From Acinetobacter johnsonii CIP 64.6 (lineage in GTDB: Bacteria; Pseudomonadota; Gammaproteobacteria; Pseudomonadales; Moraxellaceae): a stretch of 52,208 bases of DNA. Every line of letters starts with the position of its first letter. Positions within the stretch are counted from its first letter, which is position 1. The notes beneath the pieces are model-generated. The model searched no databases, was not told the DNA's origin, and worked only from the letters and a program-made list of their open reading frames with translations. The position numbers and the translations under genes are program-made. Shown here piece after piece: positions 17,194 through 25,922 of the stretch. The stretch is from positions 675,325 through 727,532 of the forward strand of contig NZ_KB849236.1 of assembly GCF_000368045.1 (NCBI RefSeq), written 5' to 3'.

Positions 17194-17219
17194 CCTACTT
17201 TTCCCAAAAGAAAAGTAGG
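17194..17219. repeat. Palindrome in the gap before nasA
   Basis: CCTACTTTTC (17194-17203) and GAAAAGTAGG (17210-17219) form a perfect 10-pair stem with a CCAAAA loop. Similar CCTACTTTT palindromes occur as dispersed intergenic repeats in gamma-proteobacteria (from memory). The whole 17025-17315 gap (291 bases) holds no gene. The hairpin could trim or stabilise the mRNA between the fusion reductase and nasA; there is no T run typical of a terminator. Confidence 0.6.
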
Positions 17220-17315
17220 TCGAACCGAAGGTTAATCCAAAATCTAAACACAAAAGAAAAGACGCCGTTGTGAGTGATTCAAAATAAATGAAAGGCAAAT
17301 AGGAGCGAAGCAGAA

Positions 17316-20108
17316 ATGAATAGTATCCCTGTAATGGAACTGCATAGCTCCACAGAAAAAATGATGACAACCACGCAAACCACCTGCCCATATTGTGGGG
17401 TGGGGTGTGGGGTAACAGCAACTGTTGAAGAAACGGCTTTAGGGCAAAAAGTGTCTGTAGTGGGCGATGCTCAGCATCCATCTAATTTCGGAAAGTTGTG
17501 CATTAAAGGCAGTAATTTAGCCGACACGGTAGGTTTAGAAACGCGCGTCTTACATCCCATGTTGGGGCGTAAACCGCAACGTGAAGTAAGTTCATGGGAT
17601 ACCGCAACAGATTTAATCGCCAACAAATTTCAACATTATATCGATCAATATGGGCCTGAAAGTATTGCTTTTTATGTCTCAGGTCAACTGCTGACTGAAG
17701 ACTATTATGTGGTCAATAAATTTGTTAAAGGCTACCTCGGTACGGCCAATATCGACACCAATTCACGGTTGTGTATGTCTTCAGCCGTTGCTGCGCATAA
17801 ACGCGCTTTTGGGGAAGATTTAGTCCCAGCCAGTTATAGTGATTTTGAGCATACCGATATGGTGGTTTTGGTGGGTTCAAATACCGCATGGTGTCATCCT
17901 GTACTGTATCAACGCATCATGAAAGCCAAAGAGGAGCGAGATCTTTTTGTCGTCGTGATTGACCCACGTTTTACAGCCACCTGTGAGGCGGCTGACTTAC
18001 ACTTACCGATTTTACCGGGTCAAGATGTCGCGCTGTTCAATGGTCTATTACAGTATTTAGCAACCAATCATTATACCGATACCGATTTTATTGAAAAGCA
18101 TACTCAAGGCTTAGAACAAGCGCTGGCAAGCAGTGCTTCTGAAGCATCCATAGCGAGTGTGAGCGAACGGACGGGGATTTCTGTTGAAAAATTAACACTC
18201 TTTTTTGAAAAATTTGCTCAAACAGAAAAAGTGATGAGCTTATTTTCAATGGGGGTAAATCAGTCTTCACGTGGCGTAGACAAAGCCAATAGCATTACCA
18301 ACTGTCATTTGTTAACTGGCAAAATTGGAAAATTGGGCGCTGCACCTTTTTCGATGACGGGCCAGCCGAATGCAATGGGCGGACGTGAAGTGGGTGGCCT
18401 TGCCAATATGTTGGCTGCCCATATGGATTTGGATAATCCAAAGCATCAACAATTGGTTCAACAATTTTGGCACAGTCCAACCATTGCAAAGCAAGTGGGT
18501 TTAAAAGCTGTCGACCTTTTTGAAGCGGTCGAAGCTGGAAAAATTAAAGCCATTTGGATTATGGCGACCAATCCTGTGGTGAGTTTACCCAATGCCGATC
18601 AGGTGAAACGTGCACTAGAGAATTGTGAGTTTGTGGTGGTGTCAGACATTTGTCTAGATACCGATACCACGCAATATGCCGATGTGTTGCTGCCTGCATT
18701 AGGTTGGGGTGAAAAAGACGGCACGGTGACTAATTCTGAACGCCGTATTTCTAGACAGCGTGCTTTTTTAGACATTCCAGAACAAGCACAAGCCGATTGG
18801 TGGTCAGTTTCACAAGTGGCGAAAAAATTAGGATTTCAGGGTTTTGACTTTGAAAGTAGTCATGACATTTTCAAAGAACATGCCCAGCTCTCAGCTTATC
18901 AAAATGCAGAAATCGATTTACGTTCATCGACTGAAACATTCCGCTATTTCAATTTGGCAGGTCTGAAGAATCTTTCATTTGATGACTACCAAGAGCTTGA
19001 ACCGACGCAATGGCCTGTGCTCGTACCTTTGAAAAATGGCCAAACCACACCAAACACTTTTGCCCAATTATTTAAAGATGGTCAGTTTAGTCACCCAGAT
19101 GGTAAAGCCAAGTTTATTGCAACAACAGCAGTTGGTGCAGTGAATCCAACCAGCAGTGAATATCCATTGGTACTGAATACAGGACGTATCCGCGATCAAT
19201 GGCATACCATGACGCGTACAGGTTTATCAGCCAATTTAAGCACACATAAAGCAGAACCTTATTGTGAAATTCACCCAAATGACGCCCTGAAATATGGTTT
19301 GAAAGATGGAGAACTGGTAGAGATCAAATCGGCTTGGGGAAATTGCGTGCTGCGTGCCACGGTCAGTGACAATATCCGCCGTGGACAGATTTTTGCACCG
19401 ATTCACTGGAGTGATCAATTCGCATCAGATGCACGGATTGGCAAAGTGGTGAATCCTGTGGTGGATGCGATTTCAGGAGAACCTGAGTTCAAGCATACCC
19501 CTGTGATGATTCATCCGTTTTATACGCAATGGCAGGGCGTCTTTTATGTCAGAACGGGCTTTGAACATTTGGTGCAACAAAGTATTGAACAATGCATTTG
19601 GTGGACCAAAATCAAAACGTCTAAAGCTATTCGTTATGAGTTGGCAGACCGTCGACGTTTTACGGAAACGACCGAACAACTCAAAGCTTTATTGCCTTTT
19701 GATGATGAAAGTTTTGAATGGCTCAATGTAGAAGATCAAACCGCTCATATCAGTCATAGTGTGGTGTTACAAGATGGCCACCTCATTGCGAGTCTGTATA
19801 TTGCGCCCAAAGCCTTATTGCCAGATCGAGACTGGGTGGCAAGTCTGTTTAAGCGCGAACGCTTAAGCGCGATGCATCGGAAGGCTTTATTGGCAGGGCA
19901 AGCCATGTCAATGACTAATAGCGATGGCCCACTGGTCTGTAGCTGTTTTAAAGTTGGGAAAAATCGTATTATCGATGTCATTAAAGAAAAAAATATCACC
20001 CATGAAAAACAAGTCACTGCATGCTTAAAGGCAGGAGGCAATTGCGGTTCTTGCTTACCTGAAATTCGAGGTCTGATTAAAGCTTGTCAAACGGAGGATG
20101 TAGAATGA
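17316..20108 (+). CDS. nasA: Assimilatory nitrate reductase catalytic subunit
   Basis: A 930-residue molybdopterin oxidoreductase reducing nitrate to nitrite in the cytosol. The N-terminal [4Fe-4S] ligands are in CPYCGVGCG (Cys24, 27, 31) with the fourth in KLCIKGS. The central Mo-bis-MGD domain has SRLCMSSAV and TGQPNAMGGREVGG, and the dinucleotide-binding domain follows. The C terminus carries a BFD-like [2Fe-2S] domain (CSC, then GGNCGSC), as in Klebsiella NasA. There is no twin-arginine signal. The ATG at 17316 has AGGAG about 10 bases before it; a later ATG (MTTTQTTCPYC) is an alternative. Its stop overlaps the start of mobA (ATGA), tying enzyme and cofactor synthesis together. Confidence 0.95.
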   Translation: MNSIPVMELHSSTEKMMTTTQTTCPYCGVGCGVTATVEETALGQKVSVVGDAQHPSNFGKLCIKGSNLADTVGLETRVLHPMLGRKPQREVSSWDTATDLIANKFQHYIDQYGPESIAFYVSGQLLTEDYYVVNKFVKGYLGTANIDTNSRLCMSSAVAAHKRAFGEDLVPASYSDFEHTDMVVLVGSNTAWCHPVLYQRIMKAKEERDLFVVVIDPRFTATCEAADLHLPILPGQDVALFNGLLQYLATNHYTDTDFIEKHTQGLEQALASSASEASIASVSERTGISVEKLTLFFEKFAQTEKVMSLFSMGVNQSSRGVDKANSITNCHLLTGKIGKLGAAPFSMTGQPNAMGGREVGGLANMLAAHMDLDNPKHQQLVQQFWHSPTIAKQVGLKAVDLFEAVEAGKIKAIWIMATNPVVSLPNADQVKRALENCEFVVVSDICLDTDTTQYADVLLPALGWGEKDGTVTNSERRISRQRAFLDIPEQAQADWWSVSQVAKKLGFQGFDFESSHDIFKEHAQLSAYQNAEIDLRSSTETFRYFNLAGLKNLSFDDYQELEPTQWPVLVPLKNGQTTPNTFAQLFKDGQFSHPDGKAKFIATTAVGAVNPTSSEYPLVLNTGRIRDQWHTMTRTGLSANLSTHKAEPYCEIHPNDALKYGLKDGELVEIKSAWGNCVLRATVSDNIRRGQIFAPIHWSDQFASDARIGKVVNPVVDAISGEPEFKHTPVMIHPFYTQWQGVFYVRTGFEHLVQQSIEQCIWWTKIKTSKAIRYELADRRRFTETTEQLKALLPFDDESFEWLNVEDQTAHISHSVVLQDGHLIASLYIAPKALLPDRDWVASLFKRERLSAMHRKALLAGQAMSMTNSDGPLVCSCFKVGKNRIIDVIKEKNITHEKQVTACLKAGGNCGSCLPEIRGLIKACQTEDVE

Positions 20109-20731
20109 AAAGAAAAATACTCAAACCCGTGAGCTACCCAGAAACTGAAGTTGTTATTTTGGCGGGTGGTCAGGCGCGCCGTATGAATGGCATTAATAAA
20201 CTCTTGCAAAAATTTGATGATGAAATTCAACTTATCAAAATTCATCAGCAGTTAAAGTCACGTGCAACCAAGTTATGGGTCAACAGCCATCGGGATCATT
20301 CCATTTATGAGCGGTTGATTCCGTCGATTGGCTTTTTTGAAGATGAGGCAATAGGCTTTCAAGGGCCCTTGATGGGGATGAAAAGTGCATGGACACATGT
20401 GCAATCAGACTATGTGCTGTTCGTACCTTGTGATGTGACTTTTATTCCGAAAAAAGTGTTTTCACGGCTACATCAGGCGATGCAACAAGATCCGAACTGT
20501 GGTGTCGTTATTGTAGAAATCAATGACCGTGCACTGTATCCGTTTTGTTTGTTAAAACGGAGCAGTCTACCGACATTGATTCAGCACCTTGAGCAAAATC
20601 AGCGCAGTTTAAGGCAGTGTTTTGCAGATTTGCACCTACAAGTGGCACGATTTAAAAATCATGCACTGTTTTTTCACAGCATCAACTCTTTGGATGAGCT
20701 ACAACAGCATCGGCAACTCAATTTTTTATGA
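20105..20731 (+). CDS. mobA: Molybdenum cofactor guanylyltransferase
   Basis: Attaches GMP to molybdopterin to give the MGD cofactor needed by NasA. The product has 208 residues when begun at the ATG at 20105, which overlaps the nasA stop as ATGA and has GGAGG upstream; a longer frame within nasA is not needed. The nucleotide-binding motif LAGGQARRMNG is present and PCDVTFIP corresponds to the metal-binding PCD motif. The segment after RMNG (INKLLQKFDDE) departs from the usual GxDK, so the enzyme is a divergent MobA. It closes the nitrate operon; a 346-base gap follows. Confidence 0.88.
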   Translation: MKRKILKPVSYPETEVVILAGGQARRMNGINKLLQKFDDEIQLIKIHQQLKSRATKLWVNSHRDHSIYERLIPSIGFFEDEAIGFQGPLMGMKSAWTHVQSDYVLFVPCDVTFIPKKVFSRLHQAMQQDPNCGVVIVEINDRALYPFCLLKRSSLPTLIQHLEQNQRSLRQCFADLHLQVARFKNHALFFHSINSLDELQQHRQLNFL

Positions 20732-21077
20732 ATACCTCAGATATTGAAAAGAGGAGGTTTGTGTCGAGAGTAGAAGATGTTGCCATAAACTGATTTGACT
20801 GTTTAAATAAAAATCTATAAAAGAACCAAATAAGTATTCATGTTGATACTAAATTTATTATAAAAACAATCATTTGAAATAAATTTAGAGGGAGTCGTTA
20901 TTTTATTTAGATTATAAATGTATGCAGCAGTGATCACTCATTGCGGCGGTGAACTGAAATACTCAAAATTTAGAAAGTGCACAAAGTTGGAACAGTTATT
21001 GCAAAATATACTTCAGAAAATAGGGCGTGAAATATGAACTGCACCCACATCGCTCAAAGGACGCATAGGTAAGACAG
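20732..21077. promoter_or_regulatory. moaA: Control region before moaA, with operator-like palindrome
   Basis: A gap of 346 bases without a supported gene. At 20929-20938 lies AGTGATCACT, a perfect 10-base palindrome flanked by TGC/TTGC elements, centred about 80 bases before the inferred moaA transcription start. It could be an activator site. I see no terminator for the preceding operon and no recognisable Moco riboswitch core. Confidence 0.4.
20987..21003 (+). promoter_or_regulatory. moaA: Sigma-54-type promoter of moaA-moaD-moaE
   Basis: TTGGAAC (20987-20993), five bases, TTGCA (20999-21003). One base differs from the -24 consensus (A for C), while GG and GC are 12 bases apart as required. 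The predicted start is near 21014, with a 64-base leader to the moaA ATG. It is weaker than the transporter box but supported by the gene context. Confidence 0.6.
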
Positions 21078-22106
21078 ATGAACAGCATGACCCATGTATC
21101 TGCAGTTAGAGTATTCCAAGATCAGTTTGGACGTGAAAAGCGCAAACTACGAATCTCGGTGACGGATCGTTGTAATTTTAAATGCGTCTATTGCATGCCA
21201 GAACATCCCGAATGGATGAAAAAACACGACTTGCTCAGCTTTGAAGATCTTTATCATTTTTGCAAATTTATGGTGCAGCATGGCATTGAGCAAATTCGTA
21301 TCACGGGGGGTGAACCGTTGATGCGCCAAGGTGTGGTACATTTTATCGAACAGTTACAAAGCCTAAAAAAACAGGGGTTGAAGCGTATTTCCATGACCAC
21401 CAATGGTCATTATTTAAAACAATATGCCGTTGCTTTAAAGCAAGCAGGGCTGGATGATTTAAATATTAGTCTAGACAGTTTAGATGCCGAGCAATTTCAA
21501 CACCTCACCAAGAAACAACTACATACAGTGTTGGAGGGCATTCAGGCTGCACAACAGCTTAGTTTTAACATCAAAATCAATACTGTGCTGATGAAGGGCA
21601 TCAATGATGATCAAATTGTCCCTTTGGTGCAGTGGGCAAAGCAGCAAAAGGTAGAACTGCGTTTTATTGAGTTTATGCCTTTAGATGGCGATCAAAATTG
21701 GTCGCAAGCCGATGTCGTCACTGAACAAGAGATTTTGTCCCAACTCAGCTCGCAATTTACGGTGCAAGTGCTTGAAGGACAAGGTGCCAATCCAGCGCGT
21801 AGTTATCGGGTAGATGGTGGGAAGGTTGGGATTATCTCTACCATTAGCAACTCGTTTTGTGGGGAATGTGATCGACTGCGGTTGAATGCGCAAGGTGAGT
21901 TTTATAATTGTCTTTTTGCCAAGCAAGGCTTAAATTTAAAGTCAGACATTCAACAACTTGCCCAAATCAATCAGCATGAACCCTTTGTTTTAGAGGGGAA
22001 ACTTTCAACTTATGTTTGGCATAAAGAGCAAGACTTTCATGCTATTCAAAAACAGCAATTGCATCAACCTGTGCGAAAAATCAGTATGCATATGATTGGA
22101 GGTTAG
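21078..22106 (+). CDS. moaA: GTP 3',8-cyclase MoaA (radical SAM)
   Basis: Catalyses the first step of molybdenum cofactor synthesis from GTP. The radical-SAM cluster motif CNFKCVYC gives Cys32, 36 and 39. The C-terminal second [4Fe-4S] cluster is in FCGECDRLRL with the third Cys in FYNCLF, and the protein ends in the conserved Gly-Gly. It has 342 residues, usual for the family. It heads moaA-moaD-moaE, each gene starting within a few bases of the stop before it. moaB, moaC and moeA are not in this window. Confidence 0.95.
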   Translation: MNSMTHVSAVRVFQDQFGREKRKLRISVTDRCNFKCVYCMPEHPEWMKKHDLLSFEDLYHFCKFMVQHGIEQIRITGGEPLMRQGVVHFIEQLQSLKKQGLKRISMTTNGHYLKQYAVALKQAGLDDLNISLDSLDAEQFQHLTKKQLHTVLEGIQAAQQLSFNIKINTVLMKGINDDQIVPLVQWAKQQKVELRFIEFMPLDGDQNWSQADVVTEQEILSQLSSQFTVQVLEGQGANPARSYRVDGGKVGIISTISNSFCGECDRLRLNAQGEFYNCLFAKQGLNLKSDIQQLAQINQHEPFVLEGKLSTYVWHKEQDFHAIQKQQLHQPVRKISMHMIGG

Positions 22107-22107
22107 G

Positions 22108-22374
22108 ATGACTCAGGAATTAAACAACGTGATTAGAGTGAAGATCGAAGCTTTTGGTGCGATTGAACGGCAGTTGCCCCCCAATTTAATGCTGCAATGT
22201 GAGCTTGATTCATCGGTTGCAGCGGTATTAAAGGATGTCGTTGCTCAATACCCAGCTGTCCACACGTTATTGGAGCGCTGTGCCTGTGCAATGGGTGAAG
22301 ACATTATTCCAAGACAGACTATTTTAAGTCGAGATTGTACTTTGGTGTTGTTGTCCCCTGTGGCAGGAGGTTGA
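22108..22374 (+). CDS. moaD: Molybdopterin synthase sulfur carrier subunit
   Basis: An 88-residue ubiquitin-like protein ending in GG (SPVAGG), whose C terminus is converted to a thiocarboxylate that supplies sulfur for molybdopterin. The ATG at 22108 is chosen because GGAGG lies 5 bases before it, inside the last codons of moaA; the TTG upstream at 22096 is not needed. It is one base from moaE, its partner in molybdopterin synthase. Confidence 0.92.
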   Translation: MTQELNNVIRVKIEAFGAIERQLPPNLMLQCELDSSVAAVLKDVVAQYPAVHTLLERCACAMGEDIIPRQTILSRDCTLVLLSPVAGG

Positions 22375-22375
22375 T

Positions 22376-22867
22376 ATGGAATTAAAACAATTTCCGCGGA
22401 TTCAAACCGTGGTTTTTAGTCAAAATGACTTTGATGGCATCCAACATTTTCCTGAGTGTGGTGGCATTGGCATATTCATTGGTACGGTGCGGAATCACCA
22501 TCAAGGCAAAGCTGTAAAAGCGTTAAAATATACCGCTTATGCACCTGTCGCTGAAAAAATGATTCGTCAAATTGAACAAGAAATCCAATTAAAATATGGT
22601 GTGTCCTACGTTCGGGTGGTGCATCGCATTGGTGCTTTAGATATTGGTGATACTGCGATTATTGCGATGGCGTACGCTGCGCACCGCCGTGAAGCCTTTC
22701 AAGCCTGTGAGGAAGCAGTAGAACGGGTGAAACATGAAGTTCCTGTGTGGAAAGAGGAATTTTATGTGGACGGTACCAGTCAGTATGTCGAAGGTTGCTG
22801 TATACGAACAGATCATGAAGCACCAAAACCTCATAGGTATGAGAACTGCGAGCATGCACATCCTTAG
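22376..22867 (+). CDS. moaE: Molybdopterin synthase catalytic subunit
   Basis: With MoaD, this 163-residue protein converts cyclic pyranopterin monophosphate to molybdopterin. Family blocks are present: GIFIGTVRNHHQGK, the basic VHRIGALDIGD region, AAHRREAFQAC and VPVWKEE with the active-site lysines. Its ATG follows the moaD stop by one base, with AGGAGG just upstream. No clear terminator is seen in the 190 bases to cysS. Confidence 0.94.
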   Translation: MELKQFPRIQTVVFSQNDFDGIQHFPECGGIGIFIGTVRNHHQGKAVKALKYTAYAPVAEKMIRQIEQEIQLKYGVSYVRVVHRIGALDIGDTAIIAMAYAAHRREAFQACEEAVERVKHEVPVWKEEFYVDGTSQYVEGCCIRTDHEAPKPHRYENCEHAHP

Positions 22868-23057
22868 TAAAGAGCATCATGCACTGCCAATATTTACCAG
22901 TAATTCCTTTCAGATCTGAATAAAGGAAATTTAGTAATAGTTGAGTATGAATGAAAAGTGGCGAGATAATTGAAAGAAAAATCTTCTGAAAACTTTATGA
23001 AAAATAATGCTTAGGTTAAGATGATCCATTCTTATATTTGAAGTCTTTTGAATCGCT

Positions 23058-24479
23058 ATGCAACCATTTGTTCTATATAACTCAGAGCAACGCAAAAAAG
23101 TAGAATTCGTACCTCGTGTTGAGGGGCATATTGATATGTATGTCTGCGGTATGACGGTGTATGACTACTGTCATATTGGACATGCGCGCGTGATGGTTGC
23201 ATTTGACTATATTATTCGCTTCCTGCGTAGCCAAGGTTGGAGCGTGAAATATGTACGTAACATTACCGACATTGACGACAAAATCATTAAACGTGCCAAT
23301 GAAAATGGCGAGTCGATTACTCAACTGACAGACCGCTTTATTCAAGCGATGAATGAAGATGCTGAAAATCTAGGCTGCCTACATCCAGACGAAGCACCGC
23401 GTGCAACGGATTATATTGATCAAATGCAAAGCATGATTGGTAATCTGGTTGAAAAGGGCACAGCTTATCCATCTGCCAATGGTGATGTGTATTTCCAAGT
23501 GGAAAAATTCGCTAAATATGGTCGTCTTTCAGGACGTAAACTGGAAGATATGCAAGCGGGTGCATCTGAACGTGTCGATGTTGAAGTTGAGAAAAAACAT
23601 CCCTTTGACTTTGTACTTTGGAAACATGCCAAAGAAAATGAACCTGCATGGGCTTCCCCGTGGGGCAAAGGTCGTCCGGGCTGGCATATTGAATGTTCTG
23701 CAATGTCGACATGCTGCCTAGGTAACCATTTTGACATTCATGGTGGTGGTTCAGACCTCATGTTCCCGCACCATGAAAATGAAATTGCACAGTCTGAGGC
23801 TTCAACCGGCGAGCAGTATGTTAACTACTGGATGCATGTCGGTTTCATCAACGTTGATGGCGAGAAAATGTCGAAGTCATTGGGCAATTTCTTTACCATT
23901 CGCGATGTGATGGATAAGTTCCACCCTGAAGTGATTCGCTACTTCATTGTGTCATCACACTATCGTAGCCCTGTGAACTTCTCTGATGTTGCCTTAAAAG
24001 AAGCAAAAACAGCACTGTCACGTTTCTATCATTCATTCAAAGCTTATCAACAAGCCTATGGCGATACACAAGTCGATACCTTAGATGAAACATTGCTTGA
24101 GCGTTTCAATAGTGCCATGCGTGATGACTTCAATACCGCTGAAGCCATTGCGGTATTGTTTGAAGTGAACAAAGAATTGAACCGTGCCGTGAAAGAGCAA
24201 CAAGCGGAACAAGCTGCGATTTACTATGCAACTTTACGTCATTTAACCAATATTTTAGGTTTGGTTCAGCACAATGTTGAAGAGTTCCTGAAGTCTGATA
24301 TTGGGCAAGAGGCTTTGGCTTTGTCTGAAGAGCAAATTGAAGATTTGATTCAACAACGTCAAGATGCGAAAAAAGCCAAAGAATTTGCCAAAGCGGATGG
24401 AATTCGTCAGTCCTTGTTAGATCAGGGTGTAGTTTTGGAAGACACTCGCCAAGGGACAATCTGGCGCCGTGCTGATTAA
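23058..24479 (+). CDS. cysS: Cysteine-tRNA ligase
   Basis: A class I aminoacyl-tRNA synthetase of 473 residues that charges tRNA-Cys. It has the zinc ligand Cys30 in MYVCGMTVYD, the HIGH motif (39-42), HIECSAMS with further zinc ligands, FPHHENE, the KMSKS motif (KMSKSLGNF) and a helical anticodon-binding C terminus. It reads alone, with its own promoter region of about 190 bases, and is followed by a separately promoted tRNA-Gly gene. Essential housekeeping gene. Confidence 0.97.
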   Translation: MQPFVLYNSEQRKKVEFVPRVEGHIDMYVCGMTVYDYCHIGHARVMVAFDYIIRFLRSQGWSVKYVRNITDIDDKIIKRANENGESITQLTDRFIQAMNEDAENLGCLHPDEAPRATDYIDQMQSMIGNLVEKGTAYPSANGDVYFQVEKFAKYGRLSGRKLEDMQAGASERVDVEVEKKHPFDFVLWKHAKENEPAWASPWGKGRPGWHIECSAMSTCCLGNHFDIHGGGSDLMFPHHENEIAQSEASTGEQYVNYWMHVGFINVDGEKMSKSLGNFFTIRDVMDKFHPEVIRYFIVSSHYRSPVNFSDVALKEAKTALSRFYHSFKAYQQAYGDTQVDTLDETLLERFNSAMRDDFNTAEAIAVLFEVNKELNRAVKEQQAEQAAIYYATLRHLTNILGLVQHNVEEFLKSDIGQEALALSEEQIEDLIQQRQDAKKAKEFAKADGIRQSLLDQGVVLEDTRQGTIWRRAD

Positions 24480-24502
24480 TTCAGCAATTGCATTATAGAG
24501 TG

Positions 24503-24530
24503 TTGACAGTTTGATGAAACTCTCTATAAT
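24503..24530 (+). promoter_or_regulatory. Sigma-70 promoter of tRNA-Gly
   Basis: TTGACA (24503-24508) and TATAAT (24525-24530), both perfect consensus, separated by 16 bases. The start of transcription would lie near 24537, shortly before the mature tRNA. Confidence 0.88.
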
Positions 24531-24543
24531 GCACATCCATATT

Positions 24544-24619
<76 letters not shown>

Positions 24620-24630
24620 AAATTTAAAAG

Positions 24631-24656
24631 CCTCAAGTTTAACTTGGGGTTTTTTT
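24631..24656 (+). terminator. Intrinsic terminator after tRNA-Gly
   Basis: CCTCAAG (24631-24637) pairs with CTTGGGG (24643-24649, one G-U pair) and is followed by seven T. It ends the short tRNA transcript. Confidence 0.85.
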
Positions 24657-24765
24657 ATGCCTGTAATTTGAGTGTGTTGAAAATAATTCATTTAAATGTG
24701 AAATTATCTCGGTGTTTCAGCCCATAATTTTGACAAAAATATGCTTAAATTATTCATCCTAATTT

Positions 24766-25413
24766 GTGAATAAAATTGTGTTTCTTCAACCCCATAGCAC
24801 TGTAGTACCGACCGAAGCTCGAGACTATCCTGAATGGCATTTGGGACGAGAGCGCTATGCACTTTGGTATATTGAAGTGGATGATCCCGTTTTGATCAGC
24901 TATTTAACCCAGCTTCGTGAGCAGTTTTCAGATCTACTTTATCAACCAAATCAACGGCAGTTTCATATCACTTTATTTGTTGCAGGTTTTTGGGTAGAAC
25001 AGGCAACACAGTCGGATGACTTTAGTCGAGTGCAACTGAATCAGCAGCTTGAACGCCTTAAAAATTTAAAACTAGAATCTTTTCAGTTACAGATGGGTGC
25101 ATTAAATAGTTTTGAAAGTGCCTTATTTTTAAAAGTGGATGATACCGCAGGCATGTTGGATAAAATTAGAAAAACATTGCTGCAAACCTCGCAGGAAGTC
25201 GCGGCATTGAGTTATTGTCCACATATTACATTAGGTCTATACCGTGAAGCAGTGTGCAGTGATCATGTATTGGAACGTATGGCTGAAATTGAAGCTATCA
25301 ACTCTAGCTTAAACATCTCAAAGCTCACGTTTGGCTTTTATCAGGCACATGTCCTACAAGGGCCATTGTTTTCACGTACACAAATTGAGTTGGGGAATGC
25401 GCAATGCAACTGA
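24766..25413 (+). CDS. 2H phosphoesterase superfamily protein (2'-5' RNA ligase-like)
   Basis: A 215-residue protein with the two HxT motifs that define 2H phosphoesterases: HITLF near residue 67 and PHITLGLY near residue 153. Members act on 2',3'-cyclic phosphates of RNA or nucleotides; the substrate here is unknown. The start is GTG. Its last 10 bases overlap the start of cobU, so it is translationally coupled to the cobalamin genes. Whether it takes part in cobalamin metabolism, for instance on a nucleotide intermediate, is only a thought from position. Confidence 0.82.
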   Translation: MNKIVFLQPHSTVVPTEARDYPEWHLGRERYALWYIEVDDPVLISYLTQLREQFSDLLYQPNQRQFHITLFVAGFWVEQATQSDDFSRVQLNQQLERLKNLKLESFQLQMGALNSFESALFLKVDDTAGMLDKIRKTLLQTSQEVAALSYCPHITLGLYREAVCSDHVLERMAEIEAINSSLNISKLTFGFYQAHVLQGPLFSRTQIELGNAQCN

Positions 25414-25922
25414 TTTTAGGTGGTGCACGTTCGGGGAAAAGCCGCTTGGCGGAGCAGATTGCACAACAGTTGGCGCAGCCTGTGGTTTATGTGGCAACTG
25501 CACAAGCCTTGGATGGGGAGATGCAAGCGCGTATTCAACACCATCAGCAACAACGACCCGAAGATTGGGGACTGTGTGAAGAACCCATTTATCTTGCAGC
25601 GAAGTTGGTTAAATTAGACCGTCCAAACCAAACCATTTTGGTCGATTGCCTGACTTTATGGATGAGTAATTTACTGATGCATACTGACCCAGATTTGCAA
25701 GTTCAAGAATGCCAAAAGTTGTTAGATGTTGTCGGAAATTTACAGTCCGAGCTGATTTTAGTGAGTAATGAAACAGGCTTAGGTGTGGTTCCCATGGGAC
25801 AAATCAGCCGACGTTTTGTTGATGAAACAGGACGATTGCATCAGCAGTTAGGTCAAATTGCTCAAAAAGTGGTGTTCTGCGTAGCAGGATTTCCAATGAT
25901 TTTAAAAGGAGAACAAGTGTGA
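25404..25922 (+). CDS. cobU: Adenosylcobinamide kinase / adenosylcobinamide-phosphate guanylyltransferase
   Basis: Activates adenosylcobinamide to its GDP form in cobalamin assembly. The P-loop GGARSGKS is at residues 6-13, followed by the family blocks VYVATAQALDGEM, LVDCLTLWMSNLL and SNETGLGVVP. It has 172 residues. It overlaps the preceding 2H gene by 10 bases and cobT by GTGA, as part of cobU-cobT-cobC-cobS. No B12 riboswitch is visible in the short gap before the run. Confidence 0.94.
   Translation: MQLILGGARSGKSRLAEQIAQQLAQPVVYVATAQALDGEMQARIQHHQQQRPEDWGLCEEPIYLAAKLVKLDRPNQTILVDCLTLWMSNLLMHTDPDLQVQECQKLLDVVGNLQSELILVSNETGLGVVPMGQISRRFVDETGRLHQQLGQIAQKVVFCVAGFPMILKGEQV

Noticed and set aside
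17125..17481. 118-residue minus-strand frame at the start of nasA
   Set aside because: It overlaps the nasA [4Fe-4S] motif on the other strand and the palindrome upstream, and has no recognisable features.
20732..21077. Moco riboswitch before moaA
   Set aside because: The segment after the predicted start is only 64 bases and does not show the multi-stem Moco fold.
24657..24765. Cobalamin riboswitch before the cob run
   Set aside because: The gap between the tRNA terminator and the first gene is about 110 bases, too short for the usual B12 riboswitch, and no B12-box-like sequence was seen.
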